From JANXSS01 sp040385645 (lineage in GTDB: Bacteria > Pseudomonadota > Gammaproteobacteria > Burkholderiales > Burkholderiaceae_D): a stretch of DNA of 64,000 nt. The DNA lies in assembly GCA_040385645.1 (NCBI GenBank), contig JAZKGZ010000006.1, positions 248,001-312,000 of the forward strand, written 5' to 3'. Under the pieces are notes generated by a model that saw only the letters and a program-made list of their open reading frames with translations, made no database searches and was not told the DNA's origin. Below, one piece after another: positions 56,114-64,000 of this stretch; within the stretch, counting starts at the first letter, position 1, and every line of letters starts with the position of its first letter. The translations under genes were made by a program, and so were the position numbers.

Positions 56114-56235
56114 TTACTTGCTAAATAAATGAAAGCAGCAGGCTCAATGTTTCTTATTTGAAATTGAAAAGTGTAACAATTTTGCAAAATCGCGAATTTC
56201 CCAAAAAATTTATATCGCCGTGCGTGGTATCCGCC

Positions 56236-56264
56236 CTTGAAAATACTTAAAAGCACTGCATTTA
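56236..56264 (+). promoter_or_regulatory. Possible sigma-32 (heat-shock) promoter of grpE
   Basis: CTTGAAA at 56236-56242 is followed after 13 bp by ctgcattta, a partial match to the sigma-32 minus-10 consensus CCCCATNT. It lies about 70 bp upstream of the grpE start. Weaker than the dnaK site. Confidence 0.4.
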
Positions 56265-56335
56265 AGGGTGGTGAAATTGTTATCGCATCGTTGTTCGTTG
56301 CTCTTTTTTAGTCGTAGATTCATGGAGACTTTCTA

Positions 56336-56932
56336 ATGCAAGATCAGGAAAAACCGATTCTTTCCACCCCCGCACGCGAGCACGCTACTTCCTCCGACCA
56401 GCAGGCCAAGGACACTACTCTGTTCGATGCGCCGGGCGCAGACGATAAATTCGAGGCAGGTGAAACTGCCGAGCCAGTTTCGCTTCATGAAGAGCAGTTA
56501 GCGGCGGCCGAAGCAAAGGCAAAAGACTTGCAAGATGCTTTTCTGCGCGCCAAAGCAGAATCCGAAAACATGCGCCGCCGGGCTCAGGAAGACATCGCCA
56601 AGGCACATAAATTTGCCATCGAGGGGTTTGCCGAAGCCATGCTGCCAGTCAAAGACAGTCTGGAAATGGCGATGAAGGTCGAGACGCCGTCGGTTGAATC
56701 GTATAAAGAAGGTGTTGAAGCGACATTGCGCCAGCTGTCATCGGCATTTGAAAAAAACCGCTTGCTGGAGATTAACCCTGCAGCCGGCGAGAAACTCGAC
56801 CCGATGAAGCATCAGGCAATATCCATGGTCCCGGCATCACAGGAAGCCAATACGATCGTCAGCGTCTTGCAGAAGGGTTACATGATTTCCGACCGCCTGC
56901 TAAGGCCGGCTTTGGTAACGGTTGCCAGCTGA
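56336..56932 (+). CDS. grpE: GrpE nucleotide-exchange factor
   Basis: GrpE releases ADP from DnaK. It has 198 residues. A ggag ribosome site precedes the ATG. The polar N-terminus is followed by the long helix (AEAKAKDLQDAFLRAKAESENMRRRAQEDIAKA, about 60-95) and the C-terminal beta domain (NTIVSVLQKGYMISDRLLRPALVTVA). It is the first gene of the chaperone set, separated from dnaK by 180 bp with a separate promoter. Confidence 0.95.
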   Translation: MQDQEKPILSTPAREHATSSDQQAKDTTLFDAPGADDKFEAGETAEPVSLHEEQLAAAEAKAKDLQDAFLRAKAESENMRRRAQEDIAKAHKFAIEGFAEAMLPVKDSLEMAMKVETPSVESYKEGVEATLRQLSSAFEKNRLLEINPAAGEKLDPMKHQAISMVPASQEANTIVSVLQKGYMISDRLLRPALVTVAS

Positions 56933-57008
56933 GGCGTGCGCGTCACGCTTACGAGGCAATAAAAAACGATAAAAACGATTTGCATTAAAAAATTTTGAAT
57001 CAAGCAAT

Positions 57009-57036
57009 CTTGAAAGCGCCGGTTGTCTCCGCATAT
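57009..57036 (+). promoter_or_regulatory. Sigma-32 heat-shock promoter of dnaK
   Basis: CTTGAAA (57009-57015) is followed after 13 bp by CCGCATAT (57029-57036), which differs from the consensus CCCCATAT at one base. It lies about 75 bp before the dnaK start. No CIRCE repeat is present. Confidence 0.75.
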
Positions 57037-57112
57037 CGGGAGCAACTGGAATGCTGATTCCAACATTTATTCAATAAATAATACTCATACTCGTCATTTA
57101 AGGGAAAAAATC

Positions 57113-59080
57113 ATGGCCAACATCATTATCGGCATCGACCTTGGAACCACTAATTCTTGCGTGGCCGTCATGGAAGGTGGCAAGCCAAAGGTCATCGAAA
57201 ATTCGGAAGGTTCGCGCACGACACCTTCCGTTGTCGCCTACCAGGAAGACGGCGAGATTCTGGTGGGCGCGCCTGCCAAGCGGCAAGCGGTGACCAATCC
57301 CAAGAATACGCTCTATGCTGTCAAGCGCCTGATCGGTCGCAAGTTCGACGAGAAAGAAGTGCAGAAAGATATCGCGATGATGCCGTATCAAATCGTCAAA
57401 GCCGACAACGGCGATGCCTGGATTTCGGTGCGCGACAACAAGCTGGCGGCGCAGCAGATTTCCGCCGAAATCCTGCGCAAGATGAAAAAAACCGCCGAAG
57501 ATTATCTCGGCCAGGAAGTCACGGAAGCGGTGATCACCGTACCGGCGTACTTTAACGACGCTCAGCGTCAGGCGACCAAGGATGCCGGGCGCATCGCGGG
57601 TCTGGACGTAAAACGTATCATCAACGAGCCGACCGCAGCCGCGCTGGCCTTCGGTCTGGATAAGTCCGGCAAGGGCGACCGCAAGATCGCGGTATACGAC
57701 CTGGGCGGCGGTACTTTCGATATTTCCATCATTGAAATCGCCGACGTCGATGGCGAAATGCAGTTCGAAGTATTGTCGACCAATGGCGATACCTTCCTCG
57801 GTGGCGAAGATTTCGATCAACGCATCATCGATTACATCATCGACGAGTTCAAAAAGATCAATGGCCTGGATCTGTCCAAGGATGCCATCGCCCTGCAACG
57901 CATTAAGGCTTCGGCCGAGCGGGCCAAGATCGAGTTGTCGTCGTCGCAGCAAACCGAGATCAATGAGCCGTACATCGCTATGGCCAACGGCGCGCCGGTT
58001 CACTTGAACCTGAGGATGACGCGTGCCAAGCTCGAGTCGCTGGTCGAGGAACTGATTGCTAAGACAATCGAGCCTTGCCGCTTGGCGATCAAGGATGCCG
58101 GCGTCAAGGTTACGGAAATCGACGACATCATTTTGGTGGGCGGCATGACGCGGATGCCCAAGGTACAGGAGAAGGTCAAAGAATTCTTCGGTAAGGATCC
58201 GCGTCGCGACGTTAACCCGGACGAGGCAGTCGCCGTCGGTGCAGCGATTCAAGGTTCGGTATTGTCGGGCGATCGTAAAGATTTGCTGCTGCTGGATGTA
58301 ACGCCTCTGTCTTTAGGTATCGAGACGCTGGGCGGCGTGATGACCAAGATGATTCATAAAAACACCACGATTCCAACCAAGTTCAGCCAGGTATTTTCGA
58401 CAGCCGACGACAACCAGCCGGCGGTAACCATTAAAGTCTTCCAGGGTGAGCGTGAAATTGCCTCCGGCAACAAGGGCCTGGGCGAATTCAATCTCGAAGG
58501 TATTCCACCTGCCTCCCGCGGCACGCCGCAAATCGAAGTGACTTTCGATATCGACGCCAACGGTATTTTGCACGTCGGTGCCAAGGACAAGGCTACGGGT
58601 AAGGAAAACAAGATCACTATTAAAGCCAACTCCGGTCTGACCGAAGAAGAAATCCAGAAAATGGTGCGCGACGCCGAGGCAAATGCCGAAGAAGACAAGC
58701 GCACCGTTGCCCTGACCAAAGCGCAGAACGAAGGCGAAGCGCTGGTGCATTCGACCCGCAAATCGCTGGCCGAATATGGTGACAAGATCGAGCCTGCCGA
58801 GAAAGCCGCGATCGAAACCGCCTTGAAAGAGTTGGAAGAAATCGTGAAGACCGACGACAAGGCGGCCATCGATGCGAAATCGGCAGCGCTGTCGGCAGTT
58901 GCGCAAAAGCTCGGTGAAAAGATGTATGCCGACATGCAGGCTCAGCAAGCCGCCGGTGCCGCAGCCGACGGGGCCGGTCATGGCGGTGGCAGCGGTGCAG
59001 GGGGTGCCGGCACCGATGGCAAGCCAAAGGCTGAAGACGTGGTCGACGCCGACTTTAAAGAAGTCAAGGAAGACAAATAA
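57113..59080 (+). CDS. dnaK: Chaperone DnaK (Hsp70)
   Basis: This is an ATP-dependent protein-folding chaperone. It is 655 residues from the ATG at 57113, which gives MANIIIGIDLGTTNSCVAVM. The nucleotide-binding domain (IINEPTAAALAFG, YDLGGGTFD) and substrate-binding domain (about 390-610) are complete, and the C-terminal Gly/Ala-rich tail ends in DVVDADFKEVKEDK. The frame is open upstream but non-coding there. Confidence 0.97.
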   Translation: MANIIIGIDLGTTNSCVAVMEGGKPKVIENSEGSRTTPSVVAYQEDGEILVGAPAKRQAVTNPKNTLYAVKRLIGRKFDEKEVQKDIAMMPYQIVKADNGDAWISVRDNKLAAQQISAEILRKMKKTAEDYLGQEVTEAVITVPAYFNDAQRQATKDAGRIAGLDVKRIINEPTAAALAFGLDKSGKGDRKIAVYDLGGGTFDISIIEIADVDGEMQFEVLSTNGDTFLGGEDFDQRIIDYIIDEFKKINGLDLSKDAIALQRIKASAERAKIELSSSQQTEINEPYIAMANGAPVHLNLRMTRAKLESLVEELIAKTIEPCRLAIKDAGVKVTEIDDIILVGGMTRMPKVQEKVKEFFGKDPRRDVNPDEAVAVGAAIQGSVLSGDRKDLLLLDVTPLSLGIETLGGVMTKMIHKNTTIPTKFSQVFSTADDNQPAVTIKVFQGEREIASGNKGLGEFNLEGIPPASRGTPQIEVTFDIDANGILHVGAKDKATGKENKITIKANSGLTEEEIQKMVRDAEANAEEDKRTVALTKAQNEGEALVHSTRKSLAEYGDKIEPAEKAAIETALKELEEIVKTDDKAAIDAKSAALSAVAQKLGEKMYADMQAQQAAGAAADGAGHGGGSGAGGAGTDGKPKAEDVVDADFKEVKEDK

Positions 59081-59229
59081 ATTTTATGGCTGGACGGCGT
59101 TGGCCGTTCTTGCCCGCCGAGTCGACGCTCGGGCTGCGCACTCGCATGACACATGCATAGTGCAACGGCTTGAGCGCCCCTCGGCGTTTTTAATGAAAAT
59201 CAGTTTAGATTCAAGAAAGTGCCGACACT

Positions 59230-60375
59230 ATGGCAAAGCGCGATTTTTATGAAATTCTCGGCGTTGCGAAAAATGCTTCCGATGAAGACATCAAGAAAGC
59301 CTATCGCAAGCTAGCGATGAAATATCATCCCGATCGCAATCCCGATAGTAAAGGCTCGGAAGATAAATTCAAGGAAGCGAAAGAAGCGTACGAAATGCTT
59401 TCCGATGCTCAAAAGCGGGAAGCATACGATCGCTACGGTCATGCAGGTGTCGACCCCAACATGGGCGGCGGTGGCGGTTTTGCCGGTGCGGGCACGGGCG
59501 GCTTCGCCGATGCTTTCGGCGATATTTTCGGAGACATCTTCGGTGGTGCTGCGGGTGCGCGTGGTGGACGCGGCAACGGCGGTCCGCAAGTCTATCGAGG
59601 CGCAGATCTGCGCTATAACCTCGAAATTTCGTTGGAACAGGCCGCCAATGGTTTCGATACGACCATTCGTGTGCCATCCTGGGATAGTTGCGAAGTGTGT
59701 AGCGGTTCCGGTGCCAAGCCCGGTACTTCGCCTACAACTTGCCCAACTTGCGGCGGGCATGGGCAAGTGCGAATGCAGCAAGGTTTTTTCAGCATTCAGC
59801 AAACGTGCTCGAAATGTCACGGCACCGGTAAAATTGTTCCGGAACCCTGCACCAACTGCGCTGGTGCCGGTCGCCTGAAGCGCAATAAAACGCTCGAAGT
59901 CAAGATTCCGGCCGGTATCGATCAAGGCATGCGCATACGCTCCAGCGGCAATGGCGAGCCGGGCATGAACGGTGGCCCGGCCGGCGACCTCTATGTGGAA
60001 ATACATATCAAGCCGCATGGCGTGTTCCAGCGTGACGGCGACGATTTGCATTGCGAAATGCCAATTTCTTACACGAAGGCTGCGCTGGGCGGCGAGATCG
60101 AAGTGCCGACTTTATCCGGCAAGGCATCGTTTACGATTCCCGAGGGTACGCAGTCGGGTAAGACCTTCCGTTTGCGCAGCAAGGGCATCAAAGGTGTGCG
60201 TTCCGGCTTCGCCGGCGATCTGTTTTGTCATGTGGTGGTCGAAACGCCGGTCAAGCTCACCGACAAGCAAAAAGAGTTGCTGCGCGAGTTCGAACGGTCT
60301 ACCACCGAGGGCGGTGCCAAGCACAGCCCGCAAACGAAATCCTGGAAAGACAAAGTTAAGGAATTTTTCGAGTAG
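59230..60375 (+). CDS. dnaJ: Chaperone DnaJ (Hsp40)
   Basis: DnaJ stimulates DnaK ATPase and delivers substrates. It has 381 residues. The J-domain (about 5-70) has the HPD tripeptide (YHPDRN). A Gly/Phe-rich region follows, then a zinc-finger domain with four CxxCxGxG repeats (CEVCSGSG, CPTCGGHG, CSKCHGTG, CTNCAGAG), and the C-terminal substrate region. The gap from dnaK is 149 bp. A clear terminator follows the gene. Confidence 0.97.
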   Translation: MAKRDFYEILGVAKNASDEDIKKAYRKLAMKYHPDRNPDSKGSEDKFKEAKEAYEMLSDAQKREAYDRYGHAGVDPNMGGGGGFAGAGTGGFADAFGDIFGDIFGGAAGARGGRGNGGPQVYRGADLRYNLEISLEQAANGFDTTIRVPSWDSCEVCSGSGAKPGTSPTTCPTCGGHGQVRMQQGFFSIQQTCSKCHGTGKIVPEPCTNCAGAGRLKRNKTLEVKIPAGIDQGMRIRSSGNGEPGMNGGPAGDLYVEIHIKPHGVFQRDGDDLHCEMPISYTKAALGGEIEVPTLSGKASFTIPEGTQSGKTFRLRSKGIKGVRSGFAGDLFCHVVVETPVKLTDKQKELLREFERSTTEGGAKHSPQTKSWKDKVKEFFE

Positions 60376-60393
60376 CGCATCCTGGCTGGTAAT

Positions 60394-60424
60394 AGCCGCC
60401 GTGCAGCGAGACGGCGGTTTTTTT
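60394..60424 (+). terminator. Rho-independent terminator of dnaJ
   Basis: Seven-bp arms ccgccgt (60396-60402) and acggcgg (60411-60417) enclose an 8-nt loop and are followed by seven T. Confidence 0.9.
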
Positions 60425-60480
60425 ATGGTGAAATGAGTTCGGTAAAATCCGCAGCCACTGCATTATTTTGAAAGTATCGT

Positions 60481-61188
60481 ATGAATTCCACCGCGCACAG
60501 CGCTACCGACCTCGAGCATCTGTTCGACAACAATCGTAAATGGGCTGCCGGTATCGTCGCCCGCGATCCAAGCTTTTTTAAAAAATTATTGGCCCAGCAA
60601 ACGCCGCAGTTACTTTGGATCGGTTGCTCCGATAGTCGCGTGGCAGCCAACGAGTTACTTGGCTTGCTGCCCGGCGATGTTTTCGTGCATCGGAATATTG
60701 CCAACGTCATCGTCCATTCCGACCTGAATTGCCTGTCGGTGCTGCAATTTGCTATCGACGTGTTGAAGATTCGGCATGTGATCGTTTGCGGCCATCATGG
60801 TTGTTCGGGTGTGCAGGCCGCGCTGACGGGTAGACGGGTCGGGTTAGCCGACAATTGGTTGCGTCATGTACAGGACGTGCACCAAAAGCATGAACAGTAT
60901 CTGGACGAGGCGCTTGCACCGGAAGTAAGGCAGAACCGGTTATGCGAGCTCAACGTCATGGAACAGGTGGTCAATCTTTGCAAGACCACGATCGTCCAAG
61001 ACGCGTGGGACCGTGGGCAACCCTTGACCGTGCACAGCTGGGTGTATGGATTGAAAGATGGGCTATTGCACGACCTGGGCGTAACCGTTAGCAAGCTCGA
61101 TGAATTGGCACCGCTGATGACCGAGAGTCTGAATCGCTACGGGCACGGCGATCTGCTCGGTGCGCCGGCTGCAGCAGTAGGCTGCTGA
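60481..61188 (+). CDS. can: Beta-class carbonic anhydrase
   Basis: This zinc enzyme interconverts CO2 and bicarbonate. It has 235 residues. Zinc ligands are the Cys in GCSDSRV (about 43-50, with the Asp-Arg pair) and the His-xx-Cys in CGHHGCSGVQAA. Start ATG at 60481 follows the dnaJ terminator by 57 bp, so it has its own promoter. Tandem 13-bp repeats follow its stop. Confidence 0.93.
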   Translation: MNSTAHSATDLEHLFDNNRKWAAGIVARDPSFFKKLLAQQTPQLLWIGCSDSRVAANELLGLLPGDVFVHRNIANVIVHSDLNCLSVLQFAIDVLKIRHVIVCGHHGCSGVQAALTGRRVGLADNWLRHVQDVHQKHEQYLDEALAPEVRQNRLCELNVMEQVVNLCKTTIVQDAWDRGQPLTVHSWVYGLKDGLLHDLGVTVSKLDELAPLMTESLNRYGHGDLLGAPAAAVGC

Positions 61189-61206
61189 GGTGAGCAGCTG
61201 TATTCA

Positions 61207-61258
61207 AAAAACTGTGTTTGAAAGCCGTGTTTAAAAGCTATATTTAAAAACTATGTTC
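61207..61258. repeat. Four tandem 13-bp imperfect repeats
   Basis: The units are aaaaactgtgttt, gaaagccgtgttt, aaaagctatattt and aaaaactatgttc, in a head-to-tail array. The last unit covers the 3' end and stop of panB. The array sits between the two convergent genes. Confidence 0.75.
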
Positions 61259-62077
61259 GGCCGCAGGAAAGCTGGCATTTTTCACTGCATCGATATAGGC
61301 CAGTACGGCAGCCTCGATGCTGGTCTGGCCCTCCATGAAGTTTTTGACGAATTTAGCTTTGTGACCAGGAAAAATGCCGAGCAAGTCGTGCATCACCAGG
61401 ACTTGCCCGGAGCAATCGACACCGGCACCGATACCGATGGTCGGAATCGACAGCAACTGTGTGACTTCGCCACCGAGCGCGGCGGGAATGGCTTCGAGCA
61501 CCAATAACTTGGCACCAGCCATCTCTAGCGCCAGCGCATCGACGCGTAATAATTCAGCACCTTCCATGGTCTTGCCCTGCACCCTGTAACCACCGAGTTG
61601 ATGCACGGACTGCGGCGTCAACCCCAGATGGCAGCACACCGGAATTGCCCGTTCGGTAAGAAAGCGCACGGTGTCGGTGAGCCAGGCACCGCCCTCGACT
61701 TTGATCATATGCGCTCCCGCCTGCATCAGAACAACCGCGTTTGCAAAAGCAGCCTCAGCTGAGCCGTAACTGCCAAAGGGCATATCGGCAACGATCAATG
61801 CAGTGCGGTTACCGCGCGCAACGGCTGCCGTGTGATACGCGATATCTTCGATCGTCACCGGCAGTGTCGAGTCGTGTCCCTGACACACCATTCCCAGCGA
61901 ATCGCCGACGAGCAGTATTTCTACACCACAGCGATCCATCAATGCTGCAAAACTTGCGTCGTAGCAGGTCAGCATCGTAATTTTTTCACCGGTGCTACGC
62001 AGTGCAGTCAATGCCGGGACTGTTACCGCCTTGATGCGTGCCGCGCTTATGCTACTGCCTTGTAAAGTACTCGCCAT
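61244..62077 (-). CDS. panB: 3-methyl-2-oxobutanoate hydroxymethyltransferase
   Basis: This is the first committed step of pantothenate/CoA synthesis: transfer of a hydroxymethyl group from methylene-tetrahydrofolate to 2-oxoisovalerate. It has 277 residues. Diagnostic segments are KITMLTCYDASFAAL, DSLGMVCQGHDSTLPV, KVEGG and GLTPQSVHQLGGYRVQGK. panC and panD are not adjacent. The divergent region upstream carries a perfect palindrome. Confidence 0.95.
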   Translation of the reverse strand: MASTLQGSSISAARIKAVTVPALTALRSTGEKITMLTCYDASFAALMDRCGVEILLVGDSLGMVCQGHDSTLPVTIEDIAYHTAAVARGNRTALIVADMPFGSYGSAEAAFANAVVLMQAGAHMIKVEGGAWLTDTVRFLTERAIPVCCHLGLTPQSVHQLGGYRVQGKTMEGAELLRVDALALEMAGAKLLVLEAIPAALGGEVTQLLSIPTIGIGAGVDCSGQVLVMHDLLGIFPGHKAKFVKNFMEGQTSIEAAVLAYIDAVKNASFPAAEHSF

Positions 62078-62146
62078 GCGTATGCCCCTAAAGTCTTTCG
62101 AAAATTATAAATGTCCGTAGGAAATCTATCGCTAAAAACCGACACA

Positions 62147-62165
62147 AATAGTCGATTCGACTATT
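62147..62165. promoter_or_regulatory. Perfect 19-bp palindrome between panB and the protease gene
   Basis: aatagtcga-t-tcgactatt has two perfect 9-bp arms around one base. It lies between the divergent panB and protease genes, 70 bp and 114 bp from their starts, as an operator for one or both would. Confidence 0.5.
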
Positions 62166-62278
62166 CAACGTCTGTAAGTTTGGGCAAGATTCGGACATTC
62201 CGCGCATATCGTGTGAACGCTTCTAAAATATTTTTACTTCCCGCCCTTTTACTCATTCGAGTAATACCGAAAAAGACA

Positions 62279-64000
62279 ATGAAAAAAATCCTACTGGTTG
62301 GTGCATTATCGGTCGCCTCTCCATTTTCCGCGCAAGCTGAAAAACCACTTTCGGCTCAGCCTGCCGAAATGGTTACTTCGAATCGATTGCTGATCATGCC
62401 GCGCGCTGGTTTGTCGCCGAAAAATCTGGAAAAAATTCTGGCTGTCTACACCGGGCAAGGGCGCAAAATCGGCAAGAGCAATCTGCACCTGGTCGACTTG
62501 CCACCGGGTGTGTTATCGAAAATAGTGCTCGAGGCATTGAAGCGCCATCCGCATCTGAAATTCGTCGAAGAAGACCGGCTGGTCAAGGCGACCGCAATAC
62601 CGAACGATCCGTATTTCGGCAGCCAGTGGCACACTGCACGCATCAATGCCCCGATCGCCTGGGATCGCACATTGGGTGCCGGCGTCACCATCGCCATCAT
62701 CGACTCCGGCGTCAATTCCAGCCATCCGGACCTGGCTGCAAATATGGTGCAGGGCTACAATTTCGTCGAGAATAATACCAACACTACCGATGTGTGTAAC
62801 CACGGCACGCTGGTCGCCGGTGCGGCAGCAGGTGTAAGCAACAATGGCACGGGCATTGCGGGTGTCGCCGGCCGCTCCAGGATCATGCCGATCAAAATTG
62901 CCTATCTCGATCCGGCGTCCAATTCCTGCCTGAGTTCTTATAGCGCCATCGCCAAGGGTATTACGCATGCTGCCGACAACGGCGCGCGCATCGTCAATGT
63001 CAGCTTCGGTCCGATCGCAGATAGTCCTGCCATTCAGAGCGCGGCGCAGTATTTGAAAAGTAAAGGCGGATTGCTGTTCATCTCTGCTGGCAACGCCGGT
63101 ATCAATGAAAGCTTTGCTCGTAACACGGCAATGATCCCCGTTGCCGCTACCGACACCCAGGATGTCAAACCAGGTTGGTCGAATTACGGTAATTTCATCG
63201 CTTTGTCCGCACCCGGAACGGGTATCTGGACTACGACCGGCACCTCGGGTTACCAGGAAATGAGCGGTACGTCATTTTCCAGCCCGGTGGCCGCTGGCGT
63301 CGGTGCCTTGATGATGGCAGTCAACCCGGCATTGAATAATTTGACCATCGAGCAATTGCTGTATTCCACGGCCGTCGATCTCGGCTCGCCCGGTGTCGAC
63401 ACTTATTACGGTTACGGGCGGGTGAATGCTGGTGCTGCAGTCGCGGCTGCAGCGAGCCGGATCGTGGCGGTCGATACTCAGCCACCGTCGGTTTCGATCA
63501 ATGCGCCGGTAGCCGGCTCGACGGTCGCCGGCTTGGTGGCGGTGAATGTGGTGGCTGGCGACAACATCGGTGTGGCACGTGTTGAGTTGCGCGTCAATGG
63601 CAGGCTCGTAGTGACCGATTCGACATTGCCGTTTGGCCTGACCTGGGATTCAGCCGGCGCATCCAATGGCACCGCCACATTGATTGCCACGGCTTACGAT
63701 GCGAAGGAAAATCAGGCTGTTTCGACGCCGGTTGCCGTAACGGTTGCCAATAATCTGCCCGCAACTTCCGAAACCTGGACTAATTGTGCAACCGAGGGCG
63801 GTGTTTGTAACGTTGCCGGCGCCCGGCAGGTGCGATACGGTGCCAATAACAGCTATGCCTATCGTAACGCCACCAACAGCATTTCCTGCACCAACGCGGT
63901 GTTTGGCGACCCGATGTACGGCACCTTTAAATCTTGTCAGGTTTCCGGTGCTCCCACTGTTTCTACGACGCCCGCAGTCGCTACCTGGAGCGTTTGTGCC
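62279..64000 (+). CDS. Secreted subtilisin-like serine protease (3' end outside the window)
   Basis: This is an open reading frame of 574 codons to the right edge. A signal peptide MKKILLVGALSVASPFSAQA is followed by an inhibitor-I9-like prodomain (about 25-100) and the peptidase S8 domain (about 110-390) with all three catalytic residues: Asp in IAIIDSGVNSSHPDL, His in CNHGTLVAG, Ser in EMSGTSFSSPVAAG. Next comes an Ig-like domain (about 400-490; PPSVSINAPVAGSTVAGLVA). Then there is a Cys-containing module (WTNCATEGGVCNVAGARQVR, later YGANNSYAYRN) that recurs in secreted enzymes. A second copy of that module may begin at the right edge (ATWSVCA). It is an extracellular protein; the target is unknown. 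Confidence 0.88.
   Translation, partial: MKKILLVGALSVASPFSAQAEKPLSAQPAEMVTSNRLLIMPRAGLSPKNLEKILAVYTGQGRKIGKSNLHLVDLPPGVLSKIVLEALKRHPHLKFVEEDRLVKATAIPNDPYFGSQWHTARINAPIAWDRTLGAGVTIAIIDSGVNSSHPDLAANMVQGYNFVENNTNTTDVCNHGTLVAGAAAGVSNNGTGIAGVAGRSRIMPIKIAYLDPASNSCLSSYSAIAKGITHAADNGARIVNVSFGPIADSPAIQSAAQYLKSKGGLLFISAGNAGINESFARNTAMIPVAATDTQDVKPGWSNYGNFIALSAPGTGIWTTTGTSGYQEMSGTSFSSPVAAGVGALMMAVNPALNNLTIEQLLYSTAVDLGSPGVDTYYGYGRVNAGAAVAAAASRIVAVDTQPPSVSINAPVAGSTVAGLVAVNVVAGDNIGVARVELRVNGRLVVTDSTLPFGLTWDSAGASNGTATLIATAYDAKENQAVSTPVAVTVANNLPATSETWTNCATEGGVCNVAGARQVRYGANNSYAYRNATNSISCTNAVFGDPMYGTFKSCQVSGAPTVSTTPAVATWSVCA

Noticed and set aside
59099..59200. Terminator-like dyads between dnaK and dnaJ
   Set aside because: Only 4-5 bp arms were found, too weak to claim.

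Overview
The window looks like chromosomal DNA of a beta-proteobacterium of the order Burkholderiales, probably close to Oxalobacteraceae. The evidence is protein character and gene order (hrcA-nadK-recN-hemH-grpE-dnaK-dnaJ, proA-holA-lptE-leuS, bamE divergent from fur). No rRNA or tRNA gene, CRISPR array, integrase or insertion sequence was recognised. Coding density is high. Gene names rest on motifs read by eye; no database search was possible.

Layout. 1-2.3 kb: the 3' end of an unknown gene, a terminator, and a Fic-domain protein behind operator-like palindromes. 2.35-9.2 kb: a complete tripartite RND efflux operon (adaptor, pump, outer-membrane channel) with a divergent TetR regulator and a conserved-looking operator. 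9.2-12.8 kb: two large unrecognised proteins with polar N-termini and basic clusters that resemble secreted effectors. 13-20.1 kb: two tiny conserved genes (DUF4404, DUF2256), then tolC, pcm and a second RND pump with its adaptor. 20.3-26.2 kb: a secreted esterase with a LamG-like domain, a DUF1439 lipoprotein, uppP, recQ and trmB. 26.2-30.1 kb: a three-gene signalling cassette (small protein, double-domain KaiC-like ATPase, and a GGDEF plus histidine-kinase fusion) behind a 0.5 kb leader. 30.3-33.8 kb: a DUF4142 lipoprotein, a Bcr/CflA exporter and succinate-semialdehyde dehydrogenase. 34-37.8 kb: an iron-uptake operon (Fur-box promoter, TonB-dependent receptor, PiuC-like dioxygenase, TonB). 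37.8-46.8 kb: housekeeping genes on the minus strand (an rlmL-like methyltransferase, hemJ-like, proA, holA, lptE, leuS, dapB, bamE). 46.9-61 kb: fur, hrcA, nadK, recN, hemH, grpE, dnaK, dnaJ and a beta-carbonic anhydrase. 61.2-64 kb: panB and a subtilisin-like protease that runs off the window.

The most notable feature is that the conserved heat-shock cluster is interrupted twice. Between hrcA and nadK lies an F-box-like/leucine-rich-repeat protein, reminiscent of the GALA (RipG) type III effectors of Ralstonia. Between hemH and grpE lies a 2 kb islet. It holds two copies of a ~130-bp repeat that shows a compensatory base change in its terminal inverted repeats, a winged-helix nucleotidyltransferase/HEPN pair with its own operator palindromes, and a second F-box-like protein carrying three 32-residue repeats. 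Together with the two effector-like proteins at 9-13 kb and the Fic protein, this suggests a bacterium that interacts closely with a eukaryotic host. That is inference, and no secretion system is visible here.
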